A DNA stretch of 28,461 bases from Aplysia californica (lineage: Eukaryota > Mollusca > Gastropoda > Aplysiida > Aplysiidae). Location: assembly GCF_000002075.1 (NCBI RefSeq), contig NW_004797917.1, positions 125,052-153,512 on the forward strand, in the 5' to 3' direction. Of the stretch, positions 15,744 through 25,009 are shown one piece after another. Below the pieces are notes generated by a model. That model did no database searches, had not been told where the DNA came from, and saw nothing but the letters and a program-made list of their open reading frames with translations. The position numbers and the translations under genes are program-made. Numbering within the stretch: position 1 is the first letter of the stretch; each line of letters starts with the position of its first letter.

Positions 15744-18697
15744 CACATAGATTTCCTTCCCCTCACATTTATGATTGCCTTTTGTTTGCCCTCACAGACG
15801 ATGACAACTTTAAGACAGGAACAACAGCCACCGTTTGCCTTCTGCGGAACTCTACAGAGCTGGTGATTGGCCACGTGGGCGACAGTGTCTGCATCCTGTG
15901 CCGCGAGGGCGATCCACTCCGGCTGTCCGTCGATCATGACCCAGAAAACAGTGATGAATCACACCGAATCATTGGGAAAGGTGAGATCTTTGGTCGTTCC
16001 CTTTTTTTCTCCTCGCAGAAGTCTGTTGTTAAAAAGGCAACCATTTGTAAACAGGTCCCATCTTTGTTACAATAGTAGCCTGTTTCAGAATGTACGTTCC
16101 AACTTTTTTGATCAGTTGAAGTATACAAGTTTGTTCAAAATACTGTAACAATCTCTCATTAATGTATATTTATAATGCTTGGCACCCTGGTAGTGTCACC
16201 ATTGCTAACATCAATTTCTACATCGTTGCCACTATTTTGATGTTCTTAGTCCGTCAGTTCTCCATCAAATGAACAAATATTAATACGCCTTTACAAAAAC
16301 ATAGTTATCGGCTTTAAAACGCATTCCAAATATGAAAGTTTGTACTCTCTAACATTATATGATCTTCAGGAGGTACCATTTTTAAACCAGTAAAAAAAAA
16401 AATTTTCTAATGGATTTTGTATCTTTTACCTTTGTTTGTTCAAACTTTCACAAGCGTGAAATAAATTGCAAGAGTTACCATTTCTCATAATATAATGATA
16501 AAAAGCATCCATGTCTTTTTAAAATATCAAAACTGTTAATGTTTCAAAAGTCAAAGGTATTGTTTCCATTTGACTAAGGTCATACTCCTGCCCTCAAGAA
16601 TTTCAGGCTTTTGCTTTACTCTTTAGTGATAAATACTGATCTACTGATCTACCAGCAACCTGTTTGGTTGTGTTACTAAGACTTGTCATTTTTTTAATGC
16701 AAGGTGGAAGGATTATCCATAACAGTCACGGAGTAGCTCACGTCAATGGTCGGCTTGCGATGACAAGAAGTGTTGGTGACGTGGAACTGAAATCTTTTGG
16801 CGTCACTGCACATCCGTACTTGAAGTCCATTGAGGTAAGGAACCACCCAAATTTTATATATGCTTGGAGGAGGGAGGGAATCTACTTAGTTTCTGGGGTG
16901 CCACTCATAGGCTGCAGTTTCTCCAGCTTGGGGGGGGGGGGGGGGGGCTTTTTCTGTGTTGTTATCTTCTGTTTGGGAATTTTTTGGGGTTCCACTCTGT
17001 CAGCCAAAGGTTTTGTCTACTGGAGAAAAAAACACCTCTTGAACCCCCACAGTGAGAGCCCTTCTTCGTAACGTCTCATTAAGCTCCAATTACATCGGTC
17101 TTTTAAAAATGTAAGTAACTTGTAACAGCTTTGGTTCTCATTTCATTTTTTAGCCCCTGTAGGCTACGACTTTGTTGCGTCCTGGCAAGTTATGCATTTT
17201 ATCAAAATTCCATTGCTTTAACTCTTTTCCTACCAGACCAAAATCCACCACTGGATTTACACCCCCACCCCACTAAAGGAAAATGTCAAAACGTCCAGCT
17301 AAACAACACAATCCATATCATATGGCCCATCAAACTGAAGGTTAAAAAATAATCTATCAGACTGTAGTACAATATTGAAGATTAATTCCAATTATATTAG
17401 TTTGGGGATTCTAAAAGTGATTTTGCAACATCAAAGGTGTAATATGAAATCAACAATTTTCCAGCTTTGAAAGGTCATCATTTAAAAAGTACAACAGCAG
17501 CATCATTCAAACTTGCCAGGTAGGTTCCCTCAATCAAGTAATGCAAAGAAATGCTGAAAGTCATGTATGTGTACCTATTATAGAAGTGAATATTTGAGAC
17601 ATATACTGAAGTCAGGGGAGCACTTTTCTTTTCACTTTTACGTTTCGGAGGGGACGGAAAAAAGTGCTGAAATTACTCAAAATCGTCTGGCGATGCTGTA
17701 TTTTCATTCATATCTGCTGACAGGAAGTCTATTCTATTATTTTAAGAACATGGATTGGCCGAGAATTTGGTGTCTTTTCGTTACTGGATTGGAATTGATT
17801 AGGAACCATTCGAGCCGTATTTTGTGGCTCTTTGTCCAGCGAGGCTATGTCCGCGAGCCGCATTTTGCTGCTCGCAGTAGGAAAAGTGTTAAGGATGGGA
17901 TGACCATGAAATGAAGGAATTGAAAACGTCTATCCTGAACCCATTTTCTGTTATACTAAAATAATTTCAATATTATGCGCCTTTTAAATAGCGAAAGCAC
18001 ATGTATGTGGTAGCAACAGATGTTCGGCTGTTTGGAATTATTTATAGCTGTTTAATAATTCATACAGTTGTTTCAGAGGCCAAGTGCTGTTTTTGTGTGA
18101 TTTATAGCTTGCCAGTTTTCTTTTTTCTTTTTTTTTTTGAATTTCAGCTATGTTTCTATCAGGAATTTCTTTTCTTTTTTTCATACTTTCACAGTTTTAT
18201 CATTTAATTAATTTTATTACCTTCTCTGAAGATATTTGTAGTGGTACTCATTTTAGTACCAGAAATATTTTGTTGAAGTCAGTAAAATTTCGTTATGGAA
18301 GAATTAAATTTTCTCTTGACTCACTTTAACCCTTAAACCTCTATGAGATTGATTCGATTCTCATTTCCCACATCTATGTCTGAAAATAATAGTTATTTAA
18401 TATAATCCTGTCTTTCAATTCTCTCAGATCAAGCATGGTAAAGACGCTTTTCTTGTATTGAGCTCCGACGGTCTCAGTTTTGCCATCAGTGACCAGGAGA
18501 TTGTGAACATCGTCAGCAGCTGCCAGACGCCCAAGGAAGCGTGCAGCCGTCTTCTGGACCAGGCCCAGCACTTTGGCTCGGAGGACAACGTCACGGTGAT
18601 GGTTGTGCCGCTCGGGGCGTGGGGGAAGTATCAGAAGTCCTCGTCAAACACGCAGTACAATTTTGGGCGTATTCTGTCTCATTCTAGGATCTACTAA
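11418..18697 (+). CDS. PPM1K: PPM1K (PP2Cm), mitochondrial PP2C-type phosphatase, complete coding region in six exons
   Basis: Mn/Mg-dependent Ser/Thr phosphatase of the mitochondrial matrix. In vertebrates it dephosphorylates the E1-alpha subunit of the branched-chain ketoacid dehydrogenase complex, switching on Leu/Ile/Val breakdown. Coding parts: 11434-11629, 12206-12397, 13480-13680, 15798-15980, 16704-16834 and 18428-18697, all with GT-AG junctions and a consistent frame. They predict 390 residues against 372 in human. Motifs in order: RRKDNEDRF (119-127), VFDGHGG with metal aspartate 143, GTTATVCLL (204-212), VGDSVCILC (223-231), VNGRLAMTRSVGD (271-283), SSDG (313-316, Asp315) and EDNVTVMVVPLGAWGKY (353-369, Asp354). 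'FDTLGVWNNR...P' and the GAWGKY tail separate it from other PPM families. The first ~30 residues are basic with little acid, fitting a mitochondrial presequence. No missing catalytic residue was seen. Confidence 0.95.
11630..12205. other. PPM1K intron, nothing recognised
   Basis: AT-rich intron with no repeat ends or family-like open frame. It finishes with a normal pyrimidine tract before the exon at 12206. Confidence 0.6.
12206..12397 (+). CDS. PPM1K: PPM1K exon 2 of the coding region (residues 66-129)
   Basis: Encodes VNFDTLGVWNNR, PILYDQSIKKGK and ASVIGRRKDNEDRF. The last is PP2C motif 1, with the arginine that binds phosphate and the acidic pair that helps bind metal. Acceptor tctttcacag, donor gtgcct (weaker than the others), phase 1 on both sides. 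Confidence 0.93.
12476..12982. mobile_element. TTAA-flanked inverted-repeat element in a PPM1K intron (piggyBac-like MITE, candidate)
   Basis: The left end is ttag followed by ctcacttgagcct (12480-12492). The right end is the exact reverse complement of that 13-mer (12966-12978) followed by ttaa. It spans about 507 bp with no transposase. TTAA ends are the mark of piggyBac-type insertion; here one end has a single change. The inverted repeat is short, so this is a candidate only. Confidence 0.5.
12983..13479. other. Rest of the PPM1K intron, nothing recognised
   Basis: No repeat ends, open frame or RNA gene seen between the candidate MITE and the next exon. Confidence 0.55.
13480..13680 (+). 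CDS. PPM1K: PPM1K exon 3 of the coding region (residues 130-196)
   Basis: Encodes LLYFGVFDGHGGDFAAEY, the PP2C metal-binding motif, then a helical stretch ending VFYHIG across the junction. Acceptor ttcctcag, donor gtaaga, phase 1. Confidence 0.93.
14620..14795. repeat. Perfect tandem duplication, 2 x 88 bp
   Basis: 14620-14707 and 14708-14795 are identical. The unit starts tatgggactttgttaatagc and ends in a C-rich stretch, ccccaccccctccccaatca, then cagtctt. Absence of differences implies a very recent duplication or an assembly artefact. It lies in the PPM1K intron between 13681 and 15797. Confidence 0.97.
14900..15157. mobile_element. 258-bp TTAA-ended MITE in a PPM1K intron (piggyBac-like)
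   Basis: 14900-14914 (ttaactctttatctc) and 15143-15157 are perfect reverse complements with TTAA at each outer edge. A small subterminal hairpin (agtggg-ttta-ccccact) sits beside the right end. It has no coding capacity, as expected of a non-autonomous element. Confidence 0.75.
15706..15742. repeat. (TA)n microsatellite
   Basis: About 18 TA units, 55 bases upstream of the splice acceptor at 15797. Confidence 0.95.
15798..15980 (+). CDS. PPM1K: PPM1K exon 4 of the coding region (residues 197-257)
   Basis: Encodes DDDNFKTGTTATVCLLRNS, IGHVGDSVCILCREG and LSVDHDPENSDESHRI, the central PP2C beta-sandwich strands. Acceptor ccctcacag, donor gtgaga, phase 1. It is noticeably richer in G+C than the surrounding introns. 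Confidence 0.94.
15981..16703. other. PPM1K intron, nothing recognised
   Basis: Plain AT-rich intron with no repeat ends or coding signal noticed. Confidence 0.6.
16704..16834 (+). CDS. PPM1K: PPM1K exon 5 of the coding region (residues 258-301)
   Basis: Encodes GGRIIHNSHGVAHVNGRL and AMTRSVGDVELKSFGV, which includes the conserved RS.GD metal-binding motif (Asp283). Acceptor tttaatgcaag, donor gtaagg, ends on a whole codon. Confidence 0.93.
16930..16947. repeat. Poly-G run (18 G)
   Basis: An uninterrupted G tract on the sense strand, about 95 bases into the PPM1K intron. Able in principle to form a G-quadruplex in DNA or pre-mRNA. Confidence 0.95.
17218..17892. mobile_element. 675-bp TTAA-ended MITE in a PPM1K intron (piggyBac-like)
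   Basis: The left end ttaactcttttcctac (17218-17233) pairs with the right end (17877-17892) with one mismatch in 16, and both outer edges are TTAA. A subterminal hairpin (cgagc...gctcg) lies at 17854-17874. No transposase is visible. Confidence 0.72.
18428..18697 (+). CDS. PPM1K: PPM1K last coding exon (residues 302-390)
   Basis: Encodes KDAFLVLSSDGLSFAIS, a helical stretch, EDNVTVMVVPLGAWGKY, and a tail ending FGRILSHSRIY before TAA at 18695-18697. The C-terminal FxR(S/I)xxxSxR shape resembles the vertebrate end. Acceptor aattctctcag. The final ~50 coding bases have a diverged copy at 19371-19427. Confidence 0.95.
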   Translation: MKHGKDAFLVLSSDGLSFAISDQEIVNIVSSCQTPKEACSRLLDQAQHFGSEDNVTVMVVPLGAWGKYQKSSSNTQYNFGRILSHSRIY

Positions 18698-18751
18698 GTT
18701 CGGGTTGTTGTTTTAGAGTCTTTGTTTCTGTTTTGTTTCCTCCCCCCCTCT

Positions 18752-18754
<3 letters not shown>

Positions 18755-18810
<56 letters not shown>
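18755..18810. repeat. (CA)n microsatellite
   Basis: About 27 CA units just after the PPM1K stop codon, probably in the 3' UTR. Confidence 0.96.
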
Positions 18811-18812
<2 letters not shown>

Positions 18813-19039
18813 CATTTGGTCTCCCATTTTAGGTATGGATGATTTTGAAATGTTACCAGCCTAGTCATCTGTGACAGGCTTTCTTGTCTCTTAGTTTCAA
18901 CTGCCAAGGTGTCTTTAACATAAACAGTGTTTTTGCTGAAGCTCCAAATTTTTTTTCCTGCTCCATTCAGCAAGATTTGGTTCTAGATCCAACAATCATT
19001 ATTGGGCGGAAATAATCTTAGAAGAAAATGCAAAAGAAT

Positions 19040-19112
19040 CCAGTGGACATCCTCATAGAGCTGAGACTCAAACCAAGTACTCTGGCATGCGAGGCAAGCG
19101 GCTTTGTATCAT
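19040..19112 (-). repeat. tRNA-like SINE fragment
   Basis: The minus strand reads cgcttgcctcgcatgccagag, then a box-B-like ggtttgagtctc. This resembles the anticodon-arm to T-arm half of a tRNA head. The box A half is not recognisable, so this is a fragment or badly diverged copy. Confidence 0.45.
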
Positions 19113-19126
19113 TATCAGTATTTTCC

Positions 19127-19371
19127 TTAATCCTGTCCGCACGCTTGGGGTCATTTGTACCCCCGGGGTTGTATTCTTCCCATTTTAGAATACCGTTAGT
19201 GCGAAGATCTCTTTGAACCTTTCAGTATGTCTCAAAAAATCATTTGGACAGACTACTATGCAAAGCGTACGGATCGGATTAACAAGTAAATTTCCTCTTT
19301 GGAAAGTGGGGGCACAGGTTCTCCACGTGGTATGGATACGATAGTAAAACACGACGTACGGATAGGGTTAA
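19127..19371. mobile_element. Small TTAA-ended element(s), piggyBac-like, three related ends
   Basis: TTAATCC..TCCGCACGCTT starts at 19127. Its inverted partner ends at 19282 (17 of 20 bases match, TTAA included), giving a 156-bp element. A third related inverted end, TTAACCCTATCCGTACG read in reverse, finishes at 19371. This suggests either a longer 245-bp element with an internal end or two abutting copies. Confidence 0.6.
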
Positions 19372-19427
19372 ACAAACAACACAAATTTGGTTGCATTCTG
19401 TCTCATTCTAAGATCTACACAAGTTCA
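19371..19427 (+). pseudogene. Diverged copy of the PPM1K C-terminal coding end
   Basis: About 80% identical over 53 aligned bases to the last coding bases and stop region of PPM1K (18645-18702), with 17 identical bases in a row (attctgtctcattcta). In frame it reads KFGCILSHSKIY against NFGRILSHSRIY in the gene, but without the stop codon at that point. It begins directly after the TTAA at 19371. There is no recognisable catalytic domain and no good splice acceptor beside it. Confidence 0.7.
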
Positions 19428-19917
19428 CATACATTTTTTATAGCGTTGCAAATTTTTCGGAAATGGGACTTTTTACTCAATGTCATGTTGTCCTTATGCT
19501 ATAGCACCATAATGATCAATATAAATAGTTCAGTAAAAATTTTGCAGGAACTGAAATTACAAATTTTTATGACTAAAGTTTACAGAGGTGAGGTTCTGCT
19601 TTGACTAAATATTTAGTCTTTAGAAAATCTCTATAGTCAGAGAGAATTCAAATCGTAACTTATACCTTTTGACTGAGTGATGATTGCATGAAAAACTTTT
19701 TCTGTGAAGTTGCATTTTTACCCTTCAAATGTATTGAAAATTGTTTGTTGGACCTCGACAATTGGCAAGGGGAGTTTTATGTTACAGACATTATGATGTC
19801 AAATTTGTGACAATTCATTTGGTTGTAACATTCATATTATATGAATGTGAATATATGGGTATGAGTGTGGAAGTGTTTTTGTTTGATGTGTGATGAGTTG
19901 TTGTATTAAATGATGGT

Positions 19918-20100
19918 GCTCTGTAAAGAAGAAAGTAATGTTTCTTTTATAAGTATAGCTGCTCTGTAAAGAAGAAAGTAATGTTTCTTTTATAAGTATA
20001 GCTGCTCTGTAAAGAAGAAAGTAATGTTTCTTTTATAAGTACAGCTGCTCTGTAAAGAAGAAAGTAATGTTTCTTTTATAAGCACAGCTGCTCTGTAAAG
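19918..20100. repeat. 43-bp tandem repeat, 4.25 copies
   Basis: Units start at 19918, 19961, 20004, 20047 and 20090 (partial). Each begins gctctgtaaagaagaaagta and then reads atgtttcttttataagta. Copies differ at only a few positions near the unit end (tata, tata, taca, caca). Probably in the PPM1K 3' UTR. Confidence 0.97.
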
Positions 20101-21629
20101 TGGGAAACAAAAAAAAGGAAGCTTCAGACTACTCTGAGGTTTTAGAGCTTGTGTGGAGAGCTCTCTTTTCCTTTCATGTATTTTTATGGTTTTACTGTTA
20201 CATTTTAAGAAAGGAAACTTCTTTTCATGATATTAATGGATGTCCAATCCACTGATTTGCCATCAGCGTGTTGTAAGGGTTTTACTACTAGTTTGATTTT
20301 AGCCTTCATCGAAGATGCGCTATTTCATGTCCCATGCAAAATCAGAACTAGAGGAAGTGCAGTTTGTTAACTTTGTCTGATGAATTGGCTTTTGCAAAAG
20401 TGTTGTGAATGTAACAGATTTTTGTAAAATTTTTGCAACATATCTTGACTGTTGATGTAAAGAAATTTAATGGCAAAAAGTTTATTTAAATATTCATATA
20501 GAGGTTTATGTACCACATTTTGGAACTCGGGTAAGAATTAATTTACAATTTGTCGGAGTCTTTCCAGGGCTGTGAAAATATTACTTCATGTTTGTTTTAT
20601 TTCGTATGCAGTCTGTTTATAGCGTAAAATTTATCTGGCAACAGAAGAAATTTCGCTTATTAATCTTGTAGGTTGTTGGGAGAGATTTTGCATGGTAAGG
20701 AAACGCAGGCAGATATGTCATGCAGATATTTTATTATATTTGGAAGGATAAAGAAGATCACTACAGATTTTTTTCTGTCCAATTTCAATTCGGTAAATTT
20801 TTTTGCATGCATTTGGTCTGAATTTGCACATAAAATTTTTGTATGTTTCATGGAGAGTGCTCATGAAGCCAGTCAAAAGATTGACTTCTCATTTTGCACA
20901 ACAGTGTATTATATTGTGAAAATTTTTATATGGCTTTGTCAGGGTTTAGGAAAGCATCCACAGCAATGAGTTGAGAAAGTAAACATTTTTCTCCCTCCTC
21001 TACACTCTTAGTAATGTATGGGGTGGGGGGGGAGGGGGGTTGCCCTTAGGAAACAAAGTGCTAATGTACACTAAATGTTATTCATTGGCCAGCAAGCATT
21101 CATTAATAAATGTTAATATATAGTAAATCATATCTTCATTTCACCAAGCCAGTCTGCATTTATCATTATAGAATCCCTCCTGATCAAGAGTTTTGACTTG
21201 TGAATGCTGTGAAGACAAAGCAGGGTGTACTTGAATACTGACACTTCGAAAAATTTCAAGTATAAATCTATCAATTTGGGCTTGTGTAAACTGTGCAATT
21301 ATATTTATTTGTGTTATTGTTGCCTGTATAATAATATTGCAGAGGTTCGCTATTTGTGCCATTTGTTTATTCACAATTTTAGTAATTGTAAAAGAACTGA
21401 TTTCATGTATTCTTAGTAGTAATAGTAGCTTTCTTTAGTATACAGAGCTGGGGCTCATCCCATTCATTTCAAAGCTCTGGATATGTCTATTTTTTCTTTT
21501 GCTTTTTTTTTTTGTGTTTCTTTTTTTTGGGGGGGGGGGTTGACTTCTTACGAGACACAGCACAGATGGTTTCAAAGATGGAAGTGGATTTTAAGAACAC
21601 CAGGCGGCTTTAAAGAAAAAAAATACTCC

Positions 21630-21653
21630 GGGGGGGGGGGGGGGGGGGGGGGG
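21630..21653. repeat. Poly-G run (24 G)
   Basis: A pure G tract, preceded 90 bases earlier by an 11-G run (21529-21539). Possible G-quadruplex former, and a likely sequencing or polymerase trouble spot. Confidence 0.95.
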
Positions 21654-22146
21654 ACAAGAAAAATTTGGATTCCACTTGGATTTGGACCTTGTATTACATT
21701 TTAGCCAAGCTCATTTCCCATTGCTTTGTAAAGGATAGTCGTGACACTTCTCTGCCAAGTTCTTGCATGTGACTGTGACAAGTACCAGGTTCCCATCTTT
21801 CTCTACATGCCGAAACAAAGGTTTATCTACTCTTTTCGTACTGTTGGCTCAAGTCGTTTAGAGCCGGTGTGAGATATTGGTAAGTGTTTCCTTGCCAAGT
21901 TGATGTATATTAGTTTATATCATCAGCCTTAATCATATTCTATTTCTTATTTAACTTTTAGTTTGACTATACCATGCCATTTACTTTGAATAATGTGCAT
22001 TTTGGTCCACTGAAGCTTTTCTTTTCTCCACACTCTTTTCTATACAGTTGAAAATTAAAAGACATCAAGATGTATTCCTGTCTGTCTTATATTTTTATTG
22101 TATTATATTACACAGTAATTCCTTTCCATCTTTAAAAACTAATAAG

Positions 22147-22569
22147 CGTTGCACAGTGGTGGAATGGGGCACTCATCAAATTAATTAAATTGAGGAAACC
22201 AAAATTTGTCCACCTCTTTGTGCAATTTTATGTTGTTGTTTTTTTTTAGCTCAACATCTTGTTATTTAAAAATAATTTCTGTAAGGATTTCAATTTTTAA
22301 AAAGTTCATGAAAGACACAAAAGATGTAAATTTGCAGTTTCCACGAACATTCAAGATTTAGAGGCCACCAAACCTATCTATGACATCAGGTGACCCCCAC
22401 CTCCTTCAATCACAAATATCCCGACTTCTTTTAAAGATGGGTGAATGGATGAGTATTTTTTTCACCAAAAACAAGACAAGCAAACAAGCTTTCTTTGAGA
22501 TGCTACCCTTAAAATTAACTTCATATGCCCAAAAATTGATGAGCGCCGGATTCAGTTGAGACACATATG
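22147..22569. mobile_element. Second, diverged copy of the 442-bp MITE family (inverted relative to copy 1)
   Basis: The left end at 22147-22181 (gtggtggaat, then actcatcaa) matches the 7241-7278 end. The right end from about 22536 (ttgatgagcgcc then gattc) matches 7645-7665. The interior 22387-22428 read in reverse matches 7372-7409 (gatatttgtga, gaaggaggtggg, gtcacctg) at roughly 85-90%. Spacing from that block to its end (about 160 bp) agrees with copy 1. The ends are more worn than in copy 1, so this copy is older. Confidence 0.8.
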
Positions 22570-23129
22570 CAGAAGTATCATTCATGTACTTTTCTAAATG
22601 AAACCAGATAATGTACAGTTGATACTGGTATACCATAGAATACTGTTTAAAGTATTATACTTATACTACATATACTTTTGTTTGCACACATACACAGAAT
22701 TTTATCAGTCAACTCATTTATTCAGTTTTGCTTTTGGTTTTGTCATCTGTGAATCACAGGGTTTTGTAGAGATATGTACAGTTATGTGATATGTGACTGA
22801 ACGTCAAGTATGACTTTTTAATAAAAGTCCACTCAGGTCTATTTCCATGTTTTATCCATAGACAGATTAAAACTTTTAGTCAACTTGGAAAATAATTGTT
22901 TATTTTACCTCAACATTAAAATTATCATTCATGTTTTCGGGAAAATTCAAGCACTGTTTTTTTTTTCTGATGAAATGTTTTTGTTGAACATGAACTTAAG
23001 ATTGCTTTTGTATCTTTTCTTTTATTAAGGGTGTTTCTTTGAACTTGAATGCTAGAAATACAAATGGTTTGTGAACACTATTGCTTTTGTTTCTTTGGTC
23101 CTTATTTAAATGGTGCTGTTACAACCCTT

Positions 23130-23400
23130 ATAACTGACATCTGTGATGTATTGACAGGCTTTGTGCCTTAAAAGCAAAAGACAGGAGTTCAATTCCCATC
23201 TGTCAGAGTGTATTTTATCAAGTATCTTCGTCTGTGTGATGAGATGCTGTATCCCACTCAACTTGATTGACCCCGACTGGGAGGGTTGAAGCATTCCACC
23301 TTTTAAATTAGCAACATTGTGTTGAAGGAAGCACAAAACAAATTTGCAATCATTTCCAGTCAACTTTCTCCTAATCTGACATCTTTCTGTTCTTTGCTGC
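23130..23400. other. Unassigned sequence with a box-B-like tRNA motif
   Basis: gagttcaattccc at 23187-23199 looks like a tRNA box B, but no box A or cloverleaf could be drawn. Possibly a worn SINE. Confidence 0.25.
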
Positions 23401-23596
23401 ATCTATGTGAACAGTTGTCAGTTTGACACTATGCCCCCACGGGACGCCGATCGGCGATGGTAAGAAGCGACAGTGTGATATAGCCTGTACCGCACCTGTA
23501 TTCTGGTTCATGGGGATGAGTGTTGCGCGCTCCGCGTGTGTGGGTGAAAAGTGTTAAACAGTGCTAAGCCAGAACTTTTGGCTCTGTTACATATTT

Positions 23597-23853
23597 GTGA
23601 GGTGTGCTGACAAAATGAGTTACTTCTCGGATTCAAGCCTTATGGAAATACGTCGTAGATACACCACGCTTATAGGTGAAATGTTTACAATGTATAAGTA
23701 TGAAATAATAAAAGACATGTTATAGTTAAAGAATATGTCATCAATAGAAGTTCTACAATAGAAGTTCTACAAATATGACCCTAGTGTCGATCTTTAGCCA
23801 ATGTCCCTGTTTGTGGATTGCGAGATGTAACTCGTTTTGTCCGCACACCTCAC
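23597..23853. mobile_element. 257-bp MITE with 33-bp inverted ends, possible ATTT target duplication
   Basis: 23597-23629 and 23821-23853 are reverse complements with three mismatches. The ends start gtgaggtgtgc. ATTT flanks both sides (23593-23596 and 23854-23857), a plausible 4-bp target duplication. No coding capacity. Includes a short 14-bp tandem duplication (aatagaagttctac) at 23743-23771. Confidence 0.82.
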
Positions 23854-24324
23854 ATTTGTCATGAGGCAGGTTAAGACAAGTTTTTTATATGTAATTAATT
23901 ATGTAACTACTATCCAATAAGTTTTTGAGTCATACTTGCCACTAAAAAGTTTTGGTGTTTTCTTTTTCCCCCGAGCTCCCCTGTTTGAGCTGCAGTTGCT
24001 AGTGGTAGGTCATTCTTCAGTACAGAGTTCTAGATCAAAGAGCAGAAGCCTCTAAGATTGTTCCTGTTTTCTTTTCACTTTTAGTTCCTGTTACAGCCAT
24101 GATGATGAGCAGAAGGGCCTTTCACTTTTCACAAAATACACCAAACACAAAACTCTTTTGAGACATTTTGATATGACGCATTTTGCTTTCCCTGGCACAT
24201 CAAGATGTAGAAACTTGTACAATTCATTGACTTACAAAGTATGTCAATATGGCATGGGAAGGGATTTGCAAAACTGAAATTGTTTTAAAGTAGGTTAAAT
24301 GCCCCTAGCAACACTGTAAGGTTA

Positions 24325-24508
24325 TTTAAAGGTGGGACCTCCGGCTTTAACTTCCATCTCTGATGGGACCAGGTCCAAAGAGAATATTCAAGTAAAGTGT
24401 CTTTCCCAGGAACACAAGGTCAGATAGAGATGAGCTTCAAACCCTTGAAGTTAACCCACAATCTCAATATTATGAGTTTGATATCCTAACCACTATACCA
24501 CTGACGCC
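24325..24508 (-). mobile_element. tRNA-derived SINE
   Basis: The minus strand starts ggcgtcagtggtatagtgg with a good RNA polymerase III box A (tggtatagtggttagg, 24485-24500), followed by a box-B-like gggtttgaagctc (24432-24444). Downstream comes the body 'cctgggaaagacactttact' seen in many invertebrate and vertebrate tRNA SINEs. No intact tRNA fold is kept, so it is not a working tRNA gene. Confidence 0.75.
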
Positions 24509-25009
24509 ACACTGAAAGGGTTAAGAAGCGTAATAAAAGATGATAATTCTGAATACTGAAAACTTACTGCACTCATAACATCCAACTACAGGAAAACAAA
24601 CTGTTCACAGCTCAAATTAAGACAGTTTACAGTTATAGTGTTTTAGATCAGATTTGGTGAGAAGAGTAGGTAACATTATCGTCACACTTGTGACAAGAAT
24701 GCCTTATCCATTAATCATTTTTTTTAAATTTGATGAATCAAATAGTAGATTATCAATTTCATATGCTCAGTCAAAGACAGATCTGAATTTGGAATAGAAA
24801 TGCTCCTAAAAAGTTACTTTAGAAATATTGCCACACAACTCTGCTGCATGATGAAATGAAATAGTTTTTCTTGTTTCTCCTGTACAATTTACTTCTTCTG
24901 GGGTTGGCCGGTCTTATCACAAGGGGACATTATGCTATTTAATGCAACTGGTCTTGAGGATCTCAAGACACTTGCCTTTATAAGCACCTACATGACATGT
25001 GTGGGGTGT

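Larger units (their letters stand above)
18698..22140 (+). other. Probable PPM1K 3' UTR and downstream sequence
   Basis: No further coding exon was recognised after the stop codon. Possible polyadenylation hexamers are at 21105 (aataaa), 22054 (attaaa, followed by a T/G-rich stretch) and 22820 (aataaa); I cannot tell which is used. Repeats inside this stretch are listed separately. Long open frames here (for example 20673-20969) show no family resemblance. Confidence 0.4.

Noticed and set aside
18326-18370. Another TTAACCC-type transposon end just upstream of the last PPM1K exon
   Set aside because: The ttaacccttaaacc word and a nearby imperfect hairpin resemble a terminus, but no inverted partner with TTAA was found.
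20673-20969. 98-codon plus-strand open frame as a new gene
   Set aside because: Composition matches the surrounding AT-rich sequence, no motif was recognised, and it lies in the likely PPM1K 3' UTR.
23130-23215. A possible tRNA gene
   Set aside because: Only a box-B-like word is present. No acceptor stem, D-arm or anticodon arm could be paired into a cloverleaf.
23418-23465. Short first exon starting ATGCCCCCACGG with a gtaaga donor
   Set aside because: Local CG enrichment and a 12-bp palindrome are suggestive, but the coding part is about ten residues and no following exon was found.
24325-24508. A functional tRNA gene on the minus strand
   Set aside because: Box A is good, but box B is displaced and the stems do not pair. 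The following body sequence is that of a SINE.
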